Shown piece by piece: positions 1-6,486 of a DNA stretch of 11,940 nt. The number at the start of each line of letters is the position of its first letter. Positions within the stretch are counted from its first letter, which is position 1. A model generated the notes under the pieces. The model did not search any database. It was not told the DNA's origin and was given only the letters and a program-made list of their open reading frames with translations. Origin of the DNA: Rickettsiales bacterium. GTDB lineage: Bacteria; Pseudomonadota; Alphaproteobacteria; Rickettsiales; UBA1997. The translations under genes were made by a program, and so were the position numbers. The stretch lies in the NCBI GenBank assembly GCA_947455845.1, contig CANGQE010000019.1, positions 1 to 11,940 on the forward strand. The letters run 5' to 3'.

Positions 1-210
1 AGAGGCTCATCCAACAGCGATAAATCTTTCCCGATAAATCGGTGATATATGGCATTAGCTTTGGTTTCCCAAAGTTATTCCTTACTGCTGGGGAGATTCC
101 TCTGCATTCCTCACCCGTTTGCCACTGACATATTGCTATGCCCGTTCGACTTGCATGTGTTAAGCATACCGCCAGCGTTCGTTCTGAGCCAGGATCAAAC
201 TCTCAAGTTG
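1..210 (-). rRNA. rrs: 16S ribosomal RNA, 5' end (partial)
   Basis: Read on the minus strand, this begins with CAACTTGAGAGTTTGATCCT, the universal 5' end of bacterial 16S rRNA, followed by GGCTCAGAACGAACGCTGG and TAACACATGCAAGTCGAACG. Aligning AGAGTTTGATC to E. coli position 8 puts mature nucleotide 1 near position 210. The gene runs off the left edge, so only about 210 of ~1,500 nucleotides are present. The words AACGAACGCTGGCGG and GGAAAGATTTATCGCTG are of alphaproteobacterial type, and TATGCTTAACACATGC resembles Rickettsiales and relatives. Taxonomy is inferred from these short words only. It is transcribed in the same direction as holA, which lies just upstream. Confidence 0.97.
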
Positions 211-501
211 AGAATTTGTTCTGACTGAATCTTTAATTTGCTGACATAAAACTCGCGATAATTGCTTATCGCTTGAATTAACGAAAACTCATAAAGAGAT
301 AGTCCAGACAGGACTATCGCCTTTATTTTTCTCAAAATTTACTTTTTGCTAAAAGTATAAACGCGACTATTCACGATGTAAAAACAGCAAGATTTGAAGT
401 AAAGAATTTCTCATCTGAAGTTTGGGTAAACCGAAACTTGAGAAGGAAAACTTTATTTCTTTAATCTTTCGAAAACTTCAGTAGGTGACCCCCTGAAGGA
501 G
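211..501 (-). other. 16S rRNA transcript leader with several hairpins
   Basis: This gene-free stretch lies between the rRNA promoter and the mature 16S 5' end. It contains four inverted repeats: CTTCAG/CTGAAG (476-481 and 493-498, near the expected transcript start); a longer imperfect hairpin at 408-444 (TTCTC/GAGAA, a 5-nt bulge, then AAGTTT/AAACTT); a perfect 8-bp stem with 5-nt loop at 298-318; and a perfect 7-bp stem with 4-nt loop at 255-272 (GCGATAA-TTGC-TTATCGC). Long structured leaders that carry antitermination and RNase processing signals are normal for rRNA operons. I see no ORF or tRNA here. The 3' partner of any RNase III processing stem would lie outside the window. Confidence 0.7.
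288..318 (-). promoter_or_regulatory. boxB/boxA-like rRNA antitermination site
   Basis: On the minus strand, a perfect 8-bp hairpin (GATAGTCC, 5-nt loop, GGACTATC; 298-318) is followed at once by CTCTTTATGAG. This repeats the order of E. coli rrn leaders, where a boxB hairpin precedes boxA (TGCTCTTTAACA), and CTCTTTA matches the boxA core. The position between promoter and 16S is right. The call rests on order plus a 7-nt core match, so it is tentative. Confidence 0.4.
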
Positions 502-507
502 CCCAAC

Positions 508-535
508 AATTTACGCCCAACTTTCTTTTTGTCAA
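508..535 (-). promoter_or_regulatory. rRNA promoter (sigma70 type)
   Basis: Read on the minus strand: a perfect -35 hexamer TTGACA (530-535), a 16-bp spacer and the -10 hexamer TAAATT (508-513). The bases after the -10 are GTTGGGC, a GC-rich discriminator of the kind found at stringently controlled rRNA promoters. Transcription would start near 501. The -35 lies only 15 bp past the holA stop codon, and no terminator is visible between them, so read-through from holA is possible. Confidence 0.8.
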
Positions 536-550
536 GCAACTATTTCATTA

Positions 551-1588
551 TTATTTAATATTATTTTTGTAACGCAAAGAATCCTGCACAAAGCCAGTAA
601 ATATAAGCTTCGAAGGCATTGCTCCACTTTTGATTTTTATCTCTAAAGCCTCTAGTTTCTGCAAATTCTTTACCAAAAACTTTAACGATAATTGGTGTAA
701 ATGCTTCCGAAATTCGATTTCCGTTTTGAAAAAAAGACGTTGTGATTTCACAATTGATTCCAAATCGGACATTCCTAATTCAAGATCTACCCTAGACTGG
801 TAAAGCTTTTGAAGGTAATTACTTAAGAAACGAATCAATGTTATTGCTTCAAAACCATCTTTAAAAAGCTTTTCTGTTTGTAGTAGTGCTACATCAAATT
901 TTTGTGCTGCAAAACTCATTACAAATTCATTTGCTGAAATCTCTGATTCAGACTGTGTCAGACTGTCTACAAGCTCGATCGTTAATTGCTTTTTTTCACC
1001 TAAAAAAAGCATGATTTTTTCTAGTTCCAATTGAATTATTTGACGATTTTTTCCGAACTTTTCTAACAAGCGATCAATGACTTGCGGGCTTGATTTCACT
1101 TGCTTGGAGGCCAATTCATTTTCAATAAATCTTTTAATAATTCGCTCATCATCTTCGTAACAAGCAATCACCGCAAACTGCGCCGACTCTTCTGCCACCT
1201 TACGCAACGGCGATGACTTATCTAAATCTCCCGCTTGAATTAGGATAAAATTCTCACTCTTTTTTGCGAAATTTTGATCTTCGCAAAGTAGCTTTAGAGC
1301 AGCACCAGCAGCAATATCGCAATCTTTAATTATAATTAGCTTTCTGCCTCCTAGCATTGAAAAAGAAAAGAATTCATCAGCTAAAATTCCTTTATCTTCA
1401 CTTAATCGATCCTTACTCAGATTGGCTACCAAGAAGGGATCAGATAAATTGGGAGAGATTTTTTTTGCAATTAAATCAAAGCGATAATTCACAACCGACA
1501 CTTCAGGACCAAAAACTAGACAGCCGGCGATTTTCTCTTGAGCAATTTTTTGAATGTAGAAATCGATTTGGGCATTGGCGATTTTCAT
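551..1588 (-). CDS. holA: DNA polymerase III subunit delta
   Basis: The 345-residue product matches HolA, the delta subunit of the clamp-loader complex that opens the beta sliding clamp and places it on primed DNA. Visible signs are a degenerate nucleotide-fold start near residues 22-30 (GCLVFGPEV), the characteristic SMLGGRKLIII stretch at 77-87 with conserved GGR, a DKSSPLRK segment at 123-130 (family: K-SKLRK-like), and a KFGKNRQIIQLELEKIMLF segment at 177-195 matching the domain II pattern ending in ELEKL. Length is normal for the family (about 330-350). The ATG at 1586-1588 is preceded by AGAG but no real Shine-Dalgarno site. Its upstream region is shared with the divergent tonB cluster, and the 16S promoter begins just after its stop. 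The C-terminal collar domain diverges, as is usual for delta. Confidence 0.88.
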   Translation of the reverse strand: MKIANAQIDFYIQKIAQEKIAGCLVFGPEVSVVNYRFDLIAKKISPNLSDPFLVANLSKDRLSEDKGILADEFFSFSMLGGRKLIIIKDCDIAAGAALKLLCEDQNFAKKSENFILIQAGDLDKSSPLRKVAEESAQFAVIACYEDDERIIKRFIENELASKQVKSSPQVIDRLLEKFGKNRQIIQLELEKIMLFLGEKKQLTIELVDSLTQSESEISANEFVMSFAAQKFDVALLQTEKLFKDGFEAITLIRFLSNYLQKLYQSRVDLELGMSDLESIVKSQRLFFKTEIEFRKHLHQLSLKFLVKNLQKLEALEIKIKSGAMPSKLIFTGFVQDSLRYKNNIK

Positions 1589-1636
1589 CTCTATATATAT
1601 GTGAATTTTTTTGGAGGGGGAAAGTTGAATTTGAGT

Positions 1637-1735
1637 TTAAGAAAAAAAATTACTCAACAGATTTGCTAGGTCCACCTCATCGCTTGGTAAATCTGCTAAA
1701 TAAAGATCTAAATCTCCAACACTAAATAATTTCAC
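1637..1735 (-). CDS. possible small ORF, 32 residues, acidic
   Basis: On the minus strand a GTG at 1735 opens a 32-codon frame ending in TAA at 1637, predicted product MKLFSVGDLDLYLADLPSDE followed by VDLANLLSNFFS. It is leucine- and aspartate-rich, with regular codon use for such an AT-rich genome. It lies between holA and the Fur box and would be transcribed away from tonB. Against it: no ATG start, no ribosome binding site, no recognised family, and part of it overlaps a possible decayed repeat (1664-1687). It could equally be a chance open frame or the remnant of a longer gene. Confidence 0.22.
   Translation of the reverse strand: MKLFSVGDLDLYLADLPSDEVDLANLLSNFFS
1664..1687. repeat. possible decayed half-copy of the palindromic repeat
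   Basis: These 24 bases agree at 17 of 24 positions, without gaps, with the right arm of the strong hairpin at 7631-7654, including an uninterrupted GGTCCACC core. No left arm is present. With only one arm and seven differences this may be coincidence. Confidence 0.25.
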
Positions 1736-1750
1736 ATTTATTCAAAAAAC

Positions 1751-1769
1751 GATATTGACTATCATTTTC
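1751..1769. promoter_or_regulatory. Fur box upstream of tonB
   Basis: GATATTGACTATCATTTTC matches the classical 19-bp Fur consensus GATAATGATAATCATTATC at 15 of 19 positions. It lies 43 bp before the tonB ATG and overlaps the -35 element and spacer of the tonB promoter, the usual position for repression by iron-loaded Fur. It precedes a cluster devoted to iron uptake, which supports the call. It also lies between divergent genes and could act on leftward transcription. Confidence 0.75.
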
Positions 1770-1782
1770 GGTGAAATAATTT
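1755..1782 (+). promoter_or_regulatory. tonB operon promoter
   Basis: A -35 hexamer TTGACT (1755-1760), a 16-bp spacer and a -10 hexamer TAATTT (1777-1782) sit 30-58 bp before the tonB start and inside or next to the Fur box. No other equally good promoter is visible in this gap. It probably drives the whole cluster up to 7593. Confidence 0.6.
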
Positions 1783-1812
1783 ACTCACATCTTTTGCACA
1801 AAAAACATATTT

Positions 1813-2439
1813 ATGAAAATCAATTTCACTAATTACCAATCTTCACATTTACTGGCCTTTACTGCAGCGGCTTTCGTACATGCCGGCATTGCGGCGTGGG
1901 CGATGATGCCTTCATCTCCGATTGTCATAAATCAACAAGCTATTCAAGTAAGTTTTGTTTCTCCTTCAGCATCTGAGAGAAAAAGTGAAAATGCTTCTCA
2001 CAAAAAAATCGCGTTAAATGTTAAAACTGAAAATGCCATTAAACAAAAATTAAATGACAAAGTTGAAAAAGCTGAAAGCAAAGATGACAAAAAGCAATTA
2101 GCCGGAAAGCAAACTTCCGGACGTGAAGACCCAAATGCAGTTGCAACTAAATCTGCTGAAACCGATCCGGTTTTTAATGCAGCTTATTTAAATAACCCAG
2201 CTCCCGTTTACCCACTTTCTGCTAAGCGAAAAAGTATTCAGGGCAAAGTATTCATTGATGTAGTAGTAAAAACCGACGGCACTCCCGAAAGAGTTTTTGT
2301 TTCACACACTAGTGGCTCAAAAGTTTTAGACGAAGCCGCTCTTGATGCCGTGAAGCAATGGAAATTTGTTCCCGCCCGCCGCGGTGGCCAATTTGTTCAG
2401 GCCAACGTGATCGTTCCCGTAGAATTTAAAATCATCTAA
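1813..2439 (+). CDS. tonB: TonB energy transducer
   Basis: The 208-residue protein has the layout of TonB, which spans the periplasm and passes energy from ExbB/ExbD to outer-membrane receptors. Residues 12-32 form a single N-terminal membrane anchor containing a histidine (H23), as in the functionally important TonB anchor helix. Residues 52-118 are a charged spacer. Residues ~125-206 are a TonB C-terminal domain with YP at 133-134, GKVFIDVVVKTDG at 144-156 and the QWKF-P motif at 182-187. The spacer is unusual: it is lysine- and glutamate-rich with almost no proline, whereas many TonB proteins have long Pro-Glu/Pro-Lys repeats. The ATG at 1813 has no Shine-Dalgarno site. The exbB start follows one base after the stop. 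A TolA-like protein is less likely given the domain and neighbours. Confidence 0.92.
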   Translation: MKINFTNYQSSHLLAFTAAAFVHAGIAAWAMMPSSPIVINQQAIQVSFVSPSASERKSENASHKKIALNVKTENAIKQKLNDKVEKAESKDDKKQLAGKQTSGREDPNAVATKSAETDPVFNAAYLNNPAPVYPLSAKRKSIQGKVFIDVVVKTDGTPERVFVSHTSGSKVLDEAALDAVKQWKFVPARRGGQFVQANVIVPVEFKII

Positions 2440-2440
2440 A

Positions 2441-3088
2441 ATGAATTTCTCACACGTATTTACCGAAGGTAATCCCGTCTTAATCGCGGTTTTTGTTTTG
2501 TTGATGGTGATGTCTTTCGCCAGCTGGTACATCATTTTCTGGAAAGGAATGAAATTGCGCCGCGAATATCAAGCCTTTCAAAAATTCCAAACCACTTACC
2601 TAGACATTAAAGATTGGCCAAGTCGCGACAATTTTAAAAATGTGGACGGCAGCACCAGCCTCCTACTTAGCGAAGTAAAAAAGCTAAAAGGCACCTTGTC
2701 TCAATACAATAGTCACGACGTCAAAAAAGAAATTTTAACAATGCACTTGTTACAAACTTTGGATGAAATTCGTTTCAATCTCGACAAAGGCCTAACCATT
2801 CTGGCCTCAATTGGCAGTTCATCTCCCTTCATCGGATTATTCGGTACAGTTTGGGGAATTTACAACGCCTTAGAAAGTATTGCCGCTCAAGGCAATGCCG
2901 GACTTTCCGTGGTTGCAGGACCAATGGGCGAAGCTTTAATTGCCACCGCGATTGGCCTATTTGCTGCCATTCCTGCCGTTTTGTCTTACAATACATTCGT
3001 GCGTCTAAACCGCCTTTTAATTCAGAATTTGCGCCACGTCGCTGAACAGTTGACGGTTTATTTATCCAACCACAACGCCAAAAACTAA
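2441..3088 (+). CDS. exbB: ExbB proton-channel subunit (MotA/TolQ/ExbB family)
   Basis: This 215-residue inner-membrane protein forms, with ExbD, the proton-driven motor that energises TonB. Three membrane segments are visible at about 12-34, 118-141 and 160-184, with a cytoplasmic stretch between the first two. The conserved signature GSSSPFIGLFGTVWGIYNAL (125-144) and GEALIATAIGLFAAIPAV (163-180) carry T136, E164 and T169, which correspond at a constant offset of 12 to the channel residues T148, E176 and T181 of E. coli ExbB. Its ATG follows the tonB stop by one base (TAA-A-ATG) and its own TAA shares one base with the exbD ATG, so translation of the three genes is probably coupled. TolQ is the alternative, but the tonB and receptor neighbours favour ExbB. 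Confidence 0.93.
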   Translation: MNFSHVFTEGNPVLIAVFVLLMVMSFASWYIIFWKGMKLRREYQAFQKFQTTYLDIKDWPSRDNFKNVDGSTSLLLSEVKKLKGTLSQYNSHDVKKEILTMHLLQTLDEIRFNLDKGLTILASIGSSSPFIGLFGTVWGIYNALESIAAQGNAGLSVVAGPMGEALIATAIGLFAAIPAVLSYNTFVRLNRLLIQNLRHVAEQLTVYLSNHNAKN

Positions 3089-3495
3089 TGCAAGGATCAT
3101 TTGACCGCGAAGAGCTCCAAGCGCCTCTAGCCGAAATAAATACAACGCCGTTAGTTGACGTAATGCTGGTGCTTTTGGTGATTTTTTTAGTCACCGCGCC
3201 AATGCTCAATAATTCAATAAAACTTAATTTGCCCTCTGAAACTGCGGCGCAAATTACCGAACAAAAAACTCTGACAATTTCTTTAAATCAGGCCGGTCAA
3301 TATTTTCTCGACGACCAGCCAATTTCACTCGAAGCCCTTGAGCAAAAACTAAAACTTACCGCTCAAGATAATCCCAAACAATCAATCCAAATCCGCGCCG
3401 ACACTGAAGTTTCTTACGGAAAAGTAAGTAAAGTTTTAGCAATCGCACAGCGCTTAGGACTCGCAAATGTAGGTTTCGTTACTGAGCCTAAGTAA
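3088..3495 (+). CDS. exbD: ExbD, TonB-system periplasmic stator
   Basis: The 135-residue protein has the short cytoplasmic N-terminus, single membrane helix (about 22-41) and periplasmic domain (about 45-133) of the ExbD/TolR family. The helix contains the essential aspartate in the typical NTTPLVDVMLVLLVIFLVTAP context (D24, equivalent to E. coli ExbD D25), which carries protons through the ExbB channel. The C-terminal part has the usual TEVSYGKVSKVLAIAQRLGL stretch followed by VGFVTEP. The ATG overlaps the exbB stop as TAATG. It is followed by a 75-bp gap with a small hairpin before the receptor gene. TolR is possible by sequence alone, but the operon context indicates ExbD. Confidence 0.93.
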   Translation: MQGSFDREELQAPLAEINTTPLVDVMLVLLVIFLVTAPMLNNSIKLNLPSETAAQITEQKTLTISLNQAGQYFLDDQPISLEALEQKLKLTAQDNPKQSIQIRADTEVSYGKVSKVLAIAQRLGLANVGFVTEPK

Positions 3496-3499
3496 GAAT

Positions 3500-3518
3500 C
3501 TCTTTTCACCAAAAAGAG
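3500..3518 (+). other. intercistronic hairpin between exbD and receptor gene
   Basis: CTCTTTT-cacca-AAAAGAG makes a perfect 7-bp stem with a 5-nt loop, starting 4 bases after the exbD stop. No run of T follows, so it is not a standard terminator. It could protect the upstream message end or lower read-through, giving different amounts of TonB complex and receptor. I see no Fur box or strong promoter in the rest of this gap. Confidence 0.35.
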
Positions 3519-3570
3519 CCAAATAAACCCAAGCTTTTAATAAGGATCACAATATTAAAATTTCAAAAAA

Positions 3571-5736
3571 ATGTCAGAAAAAAACCTGATTCCACTTTCC
3601 AATGAGCTTGCTCAAAGTAAAAAAAATAATCGCATTTCCGGCCTTCTTACCCACACAGCAATTTTCAGCGCCGCTTTTCTTCCGCAAAATTTGCAAGCCC
3701 AAGAAAAGACAACTCTACTTCCGACAGTATCCGTAATCGACAGTCGCGCAGATGAGAAATACGTCTCTTCAAATTCTTCTTTATTCCAACTAAGAAGCCC
3801 CTTGCTTGAAACTCCAAAAACAATTGCCACTGTTTCTCGCGAATTAATGGACGATCAAAATTCTACTACAATACGTGATGCTTTGCGCAACGTTCCCGGA
3901 ATTTCTCTTGCCGCTGGAGAAGGTGGCGGTGGAGCTCAAGGCGATAATTTAACCATTCGCGGATTTTCTGCACGCTCTGATTTTTTTATCGACGGCATGC
4001 GTGATTTTGGTGCTTATTACCGCGACCCCTTCAATACCGAATCCGTTGAGGTTGTGCAGGGCCCAGCTTCAATTTTATTTGGCCGCGGTTCATCTGGCGG
4101 CGTCATTGAACAAAATAGCAAAGAGGCTTTTCTTGGCTCTTACAATAAAAGCTCCTTCACACTCGGAACCAATGAAACTGCGCGCGCAACCACCGATGTT
4201 AATGCCAAAATTAATGGGCTCGAAGGAGCCGCTTTTCGCCTTAACGCCATGGTTAACGACAATAAATTTGCTGGTCGCGATGTAGTGCAAAATAAGCGTT
4301 TCGGCATTGCACCAAGCTTAGTATTTGGACTAGGAAGCGACAACAGATTAAATCTAAATTATTTCCACCAAACTGAAGACAACATTCCTGACTACGGCAT
4401 CCCTTGGTATCAAGGCCGACCTGCCGATGTAAAGCGCAGTAATTTTTACGGATTTCAGGATGATTATTTTAAAACTAATGTCGACATCGCCACGGCAAAA
4501 TTTGAGCATGATTTTGATGATGAAACCACTTTCAAAAACCAGTTTCGTTACGCCAGATACGCTCGTAATGGCAGAGCAACTCAGCCTTCAACCACTAATG
4601 GCACAACCGTTTCTCGCACAATGATTGCTATTGACAGCGTCGAGACTTACATCGGAGACCAAGCTGATTTAGCAACTAAGTTTGAAACTATCGGCATCGA
4701 ACATGACGCCCTCGCAGGAGTTTCAATATCGCACGAGACTTCTGATCCGACACGATACACCTACAATGGAGTAGCCTCAACCAGCCTTACCTCCCCAAGC
4801 GAAGACGAAACCTTTAGCGGCGCTACTAGCATTGCCACGCGTTCAAAGGTTAAGGCTGAAGTAGACACTCTCTCGGTTTACGCACTGGATACTTTACATT
4901 TAAATAAAAAATGGGACTTGGTGCTTGGTCTCCGTTTCGATAATATTGACTCTGGCCAAACCCAGCAAAGCCCGACCTCAGTAAATTTGTCCCGCACCGA
5001 CAATGTTGTTAGTCGCAACGCCTCTTTGGTTTACAAGCCAACTCTTAATAGTAGCGTTTACATAAATTACGGAACCTCTTTTAATCCTTCAGCTGAAACG
5101 TTAGCTCTAACAGACGCTAGCAGCAGAAGCCAATCAATGACTCCGGAAAAAAACGAAACTTACGAAGTCGGAACCAAATGGGATTTCTTCAAGAAAAAAC
5201 TCTCAACCGCTTTTGCAATTTTTCACACTAAAAAAAGTAACGCCAGAGAGCTTAATTCAAGCAATGTTTACGTAATTTCTGGTACGCAAAATGTTGACGG
5301 CTTCCAAGCCCAAATCAACGGCAAACTAACCAATAGTTGGAGCATTAATGCCGGTTACGCCTTTCTTGATGCCAAGCTTGATAAAAGCTCTTACTCGGCA
5401 CGCGAGGGTAACACATTGGCCAATGTTCCACAACACAACCTTAGCCTCTTTACCACTTACAAACTGCCCTCCGCTCTTGAATTTGGTGGCGGCATGAATT
5501 TGCTCTCATCTCGCTTTGGCGATACACAAGCCGATTCCACTACCGGCCAACAGAAAAAAGCACCGGGCTACGTTACCTTCAACGCCATGGCGAAATATCC
5601 TGTTTCTAAAGCTGTCGAGATCCAGCTCAATGTGAACAATTTGTTCAACACAAACTACGCTGATCAAATTTATTCGGGTCACGTTGTTCCGGGCGAAGGC
5701 CGAGTATTATTACTTTCGACTAACATAAAATTCTAA
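3571..5736 (+). CDS. TonB-dependent siderophore receptor, Fiu/PiuA type
   Basis: This 721-residue protein is an outer-membrane receptor for ferric siderophores. A long signal peptide with hydrophobic core at about 24-37 probably ends at LQA-43. A TonB box-like PTVSV lies at 51-55, next to the mature N-terminus. The plug domain (about 75-180) has the NVPGI, NLTIRGF and FFIDGMRD landmarks and ends in VEVVQGPASILFGRG. A 22-strand barrel follows and ends in phenylalanine (NIKF), the usual signal for the BAM machinery. Recalled similarity to E. coli Fiu is clear in several blocks: NVPG, GRD-V-N-R-G-APS--FGLG--NRL-LNY, and NNLFNTNY with PGE-R--LL near the end. The next gene is a PiuC/YbiX dioxygenase, as in fiu-ybiX, which supports a catechol-type ligand, though the exact substrate is inferred. 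There is no Shine-Dalgarno site; the ATG follows an A-run. Confidence 0.9.
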   Translation: MSEKNLIPLSNELAQSKKNNRISGLLTHTAIFSAAFLPQNLQAQEKTTLLPTVSVIDSRADEKYVSSNSSLFQLRSPLLETPKTIATVSRELMDDQNSTTIRDALRNVPGISLAAGEGGGGAQGDNLTIRGFSARSDFFIDGMRDFGAYYRDPFNTESVEVVQGPASILFGRGSSGGVIEQNSKEAFLGSYNKSSFTLGTNETARATTDVNAKINGLEGAAFRLNAMVNDNKFAGRDVVQNKRFGIAPSLVFGLGSDNRLNLNYFHQTEDNIPDYGIPWYQGRPADVKRSNFYGFQDDYFKTNVDIATAKFEHDFDDETTFKNQFRYARYARNGRATQPSTTNGTTVSRTMIAIDSVETYIGDQADLATKFETIGIEHDALAGVSISHETSDPTRYTYNGVASTSLTSPSEDETFSGATSIATRSKVKAEVDTLSVYALDTLHLNKKWDLVLGLRFDNIDSGQTQQSPTSVNLSRTDNVVSRNASLVYKPTLNSSVYINYGTSFNPSAETLALTDASSRSQSMTPEKNETYEVGTKWDFFKKKLSTAFAIFHTKKSNARELNSSNVYVISGTQNVDGFQAQINGKLTNSWSINAGYAFLDAKLDKSSYSAREGNTLANVPQHNLSLFTTYKLPSALEFGGGMNLLSSRFGDTQADSTTGQQKKAPGYVTFNAMAKYPVSKAVEIQLNVNNLFNTNYADQIYSGHVVPGEGRVLLLSTNIKF

Positions 5737-5741
5737 TCACC

Positions 5742-6422
5742 ATGCTACTACAAATTCCTGATGTTCTAACTTCAGAACAGGTCAAAGAATTTCGTAATAT
5801 TTTAGCAAAAGCTGAATGGGTTGATGGCAAAGTCACCGCAGGCCATCAATCGGCACAGGTAAAAAATAATACTCAGATTCCTGAAAACTCTCAGGAAGCG
5901 AGATTGCTTGGTGAGCAAATTTTAATCGCCTTAGAACGTAATTCCACTTTCATTTCCGCGGCACTACCTCTCAAAGTTTTTCCGCCTTTATTTAACAGCT
6001 ATTCCGGCGGGCAAAATTTCGGTACGCACATTGACAATGCAATACGTCAAGTGCCTGGGACGCCCTTTAGGATACGCACCGATCTTTCCGCCACCTTATT
6101 TCTTTCTGATCCTTTGGAATATGAAGGCGGGGAGCTGGTGGTAGAGGATACTTACGGCACGCACAAGGTTAAACTTCCTGCAGGCCATTTAATTCTCTAC
6201 CCATCCAGCAGCCTCCATTACGTAACTCCCGTCACCAAAGGAGCAAGAGTTTCTTCTTTTTTCTGGATGCAAAGCATGGTGCGCGACGACGCTCAAAGAA
6301 CTTTATTATTTGACTTAGACAATTCGATTAGATTAGTTGCACGCGACTTGCCCAATCACGAATCGAGCGTGCAGTTAACTGGCATTTACCACAATTTGCT
6401 ACGACGTTGGGCGGATGCTTAA
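5742..6422 (+). CDS. piuC: PKHD-type Fe(II)/2-oxoglutarate dioxygenase, PiuC/YbiX family
   Basis: The 226-residue length equals that of E. coli YbiX (about 225) and Pseudomonas PiuC. The jelly-roll iron site is complete: H96 and D98 in GTHIDNA, the distal H159 in SSLHYVTPV, and R169 in TKGARVS, which binds 2-oxoglutarate in this family. The stretch RTDLSATLFLSDPLEYEGGE (112-131) is the conserved core of prolyl-hydroxylase-like enzymes. The gene begins 5 bp after the receptor stop, so the two are surely co-transcribed. The family is repeatedly found next to Fiu/PiuA receptors and regulated by iron, but its natural substrate is not established as far as I know. A role in modifying the siderophore or the receptor is only a guess. 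No signal peptide is visible, so it probably acts in the cytoplasm. Confidence 0.9.
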   Translation: MLLQIPDVLTSEQVKEFRNILAKAEWVDGKVTAGHQSAQVKNNTQIPENSQEARLLGEQILIALERNSTFISAALPLKVFPPLFNSYSGGQNFGTHIDNAIRQVPGTPFRIRTDLSATLFLSDPLEYEGGELVVEDTYGTHKVKLPAGHLILYPSSSLHYVTPVTKGARVSSFFWMQSMVRDDAQRTLLFDLDNSIRLVARDLPNHESSVQLTGIYHNLLRRWADA

Positions 6423-6447
6423 GTAACCAAGTTCAACTAACTCTCGC

Positions 6448-6470
6448 GACACGTTGGACCCAGTCGTGTC
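6448..6470. repeat. short, decayed copy of palindromic repeat
   Basis: GACACG (6448-6453) and CGTGTC (6465-6470) are perfect inverted arms around an 11-nt loop TTGGACCCAGT. The left part, GACACGTTGGACCC, differs at one base from GACACGGTGGACCC in the strong hairpin at 7608-7621, and the right arm repeats its CGTGTC. The middle of the longer element is missing. It lies between piuC and the PepSY gene. Confidence 0.55.
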
Positions 6471-6486
6471 ACAAACTCACAACTCA

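Noticed and set aside
1357..1725. 122-residue plus-strand ORF
   Set aside because: Most of it is antisense to holA, has no family resemblance or ribosome binding site, and its composition is that of a shadow frame.
2829..3209. 126-residue minus-strand ORF across exbB/exbD
   Set aside because: It lies opposite two conserved coupled genes and is low-quality in composition (Arg/Ser/Trp-rich); judged a shadow frame.
6454..6486. TTG start giving an 11-residue longer PepSY protein
   Set aside because: The extension is read from a palindromic repeat remnant, while the ATG at 6487 gives the typical charged then hydrophobic N-terminus of the family.
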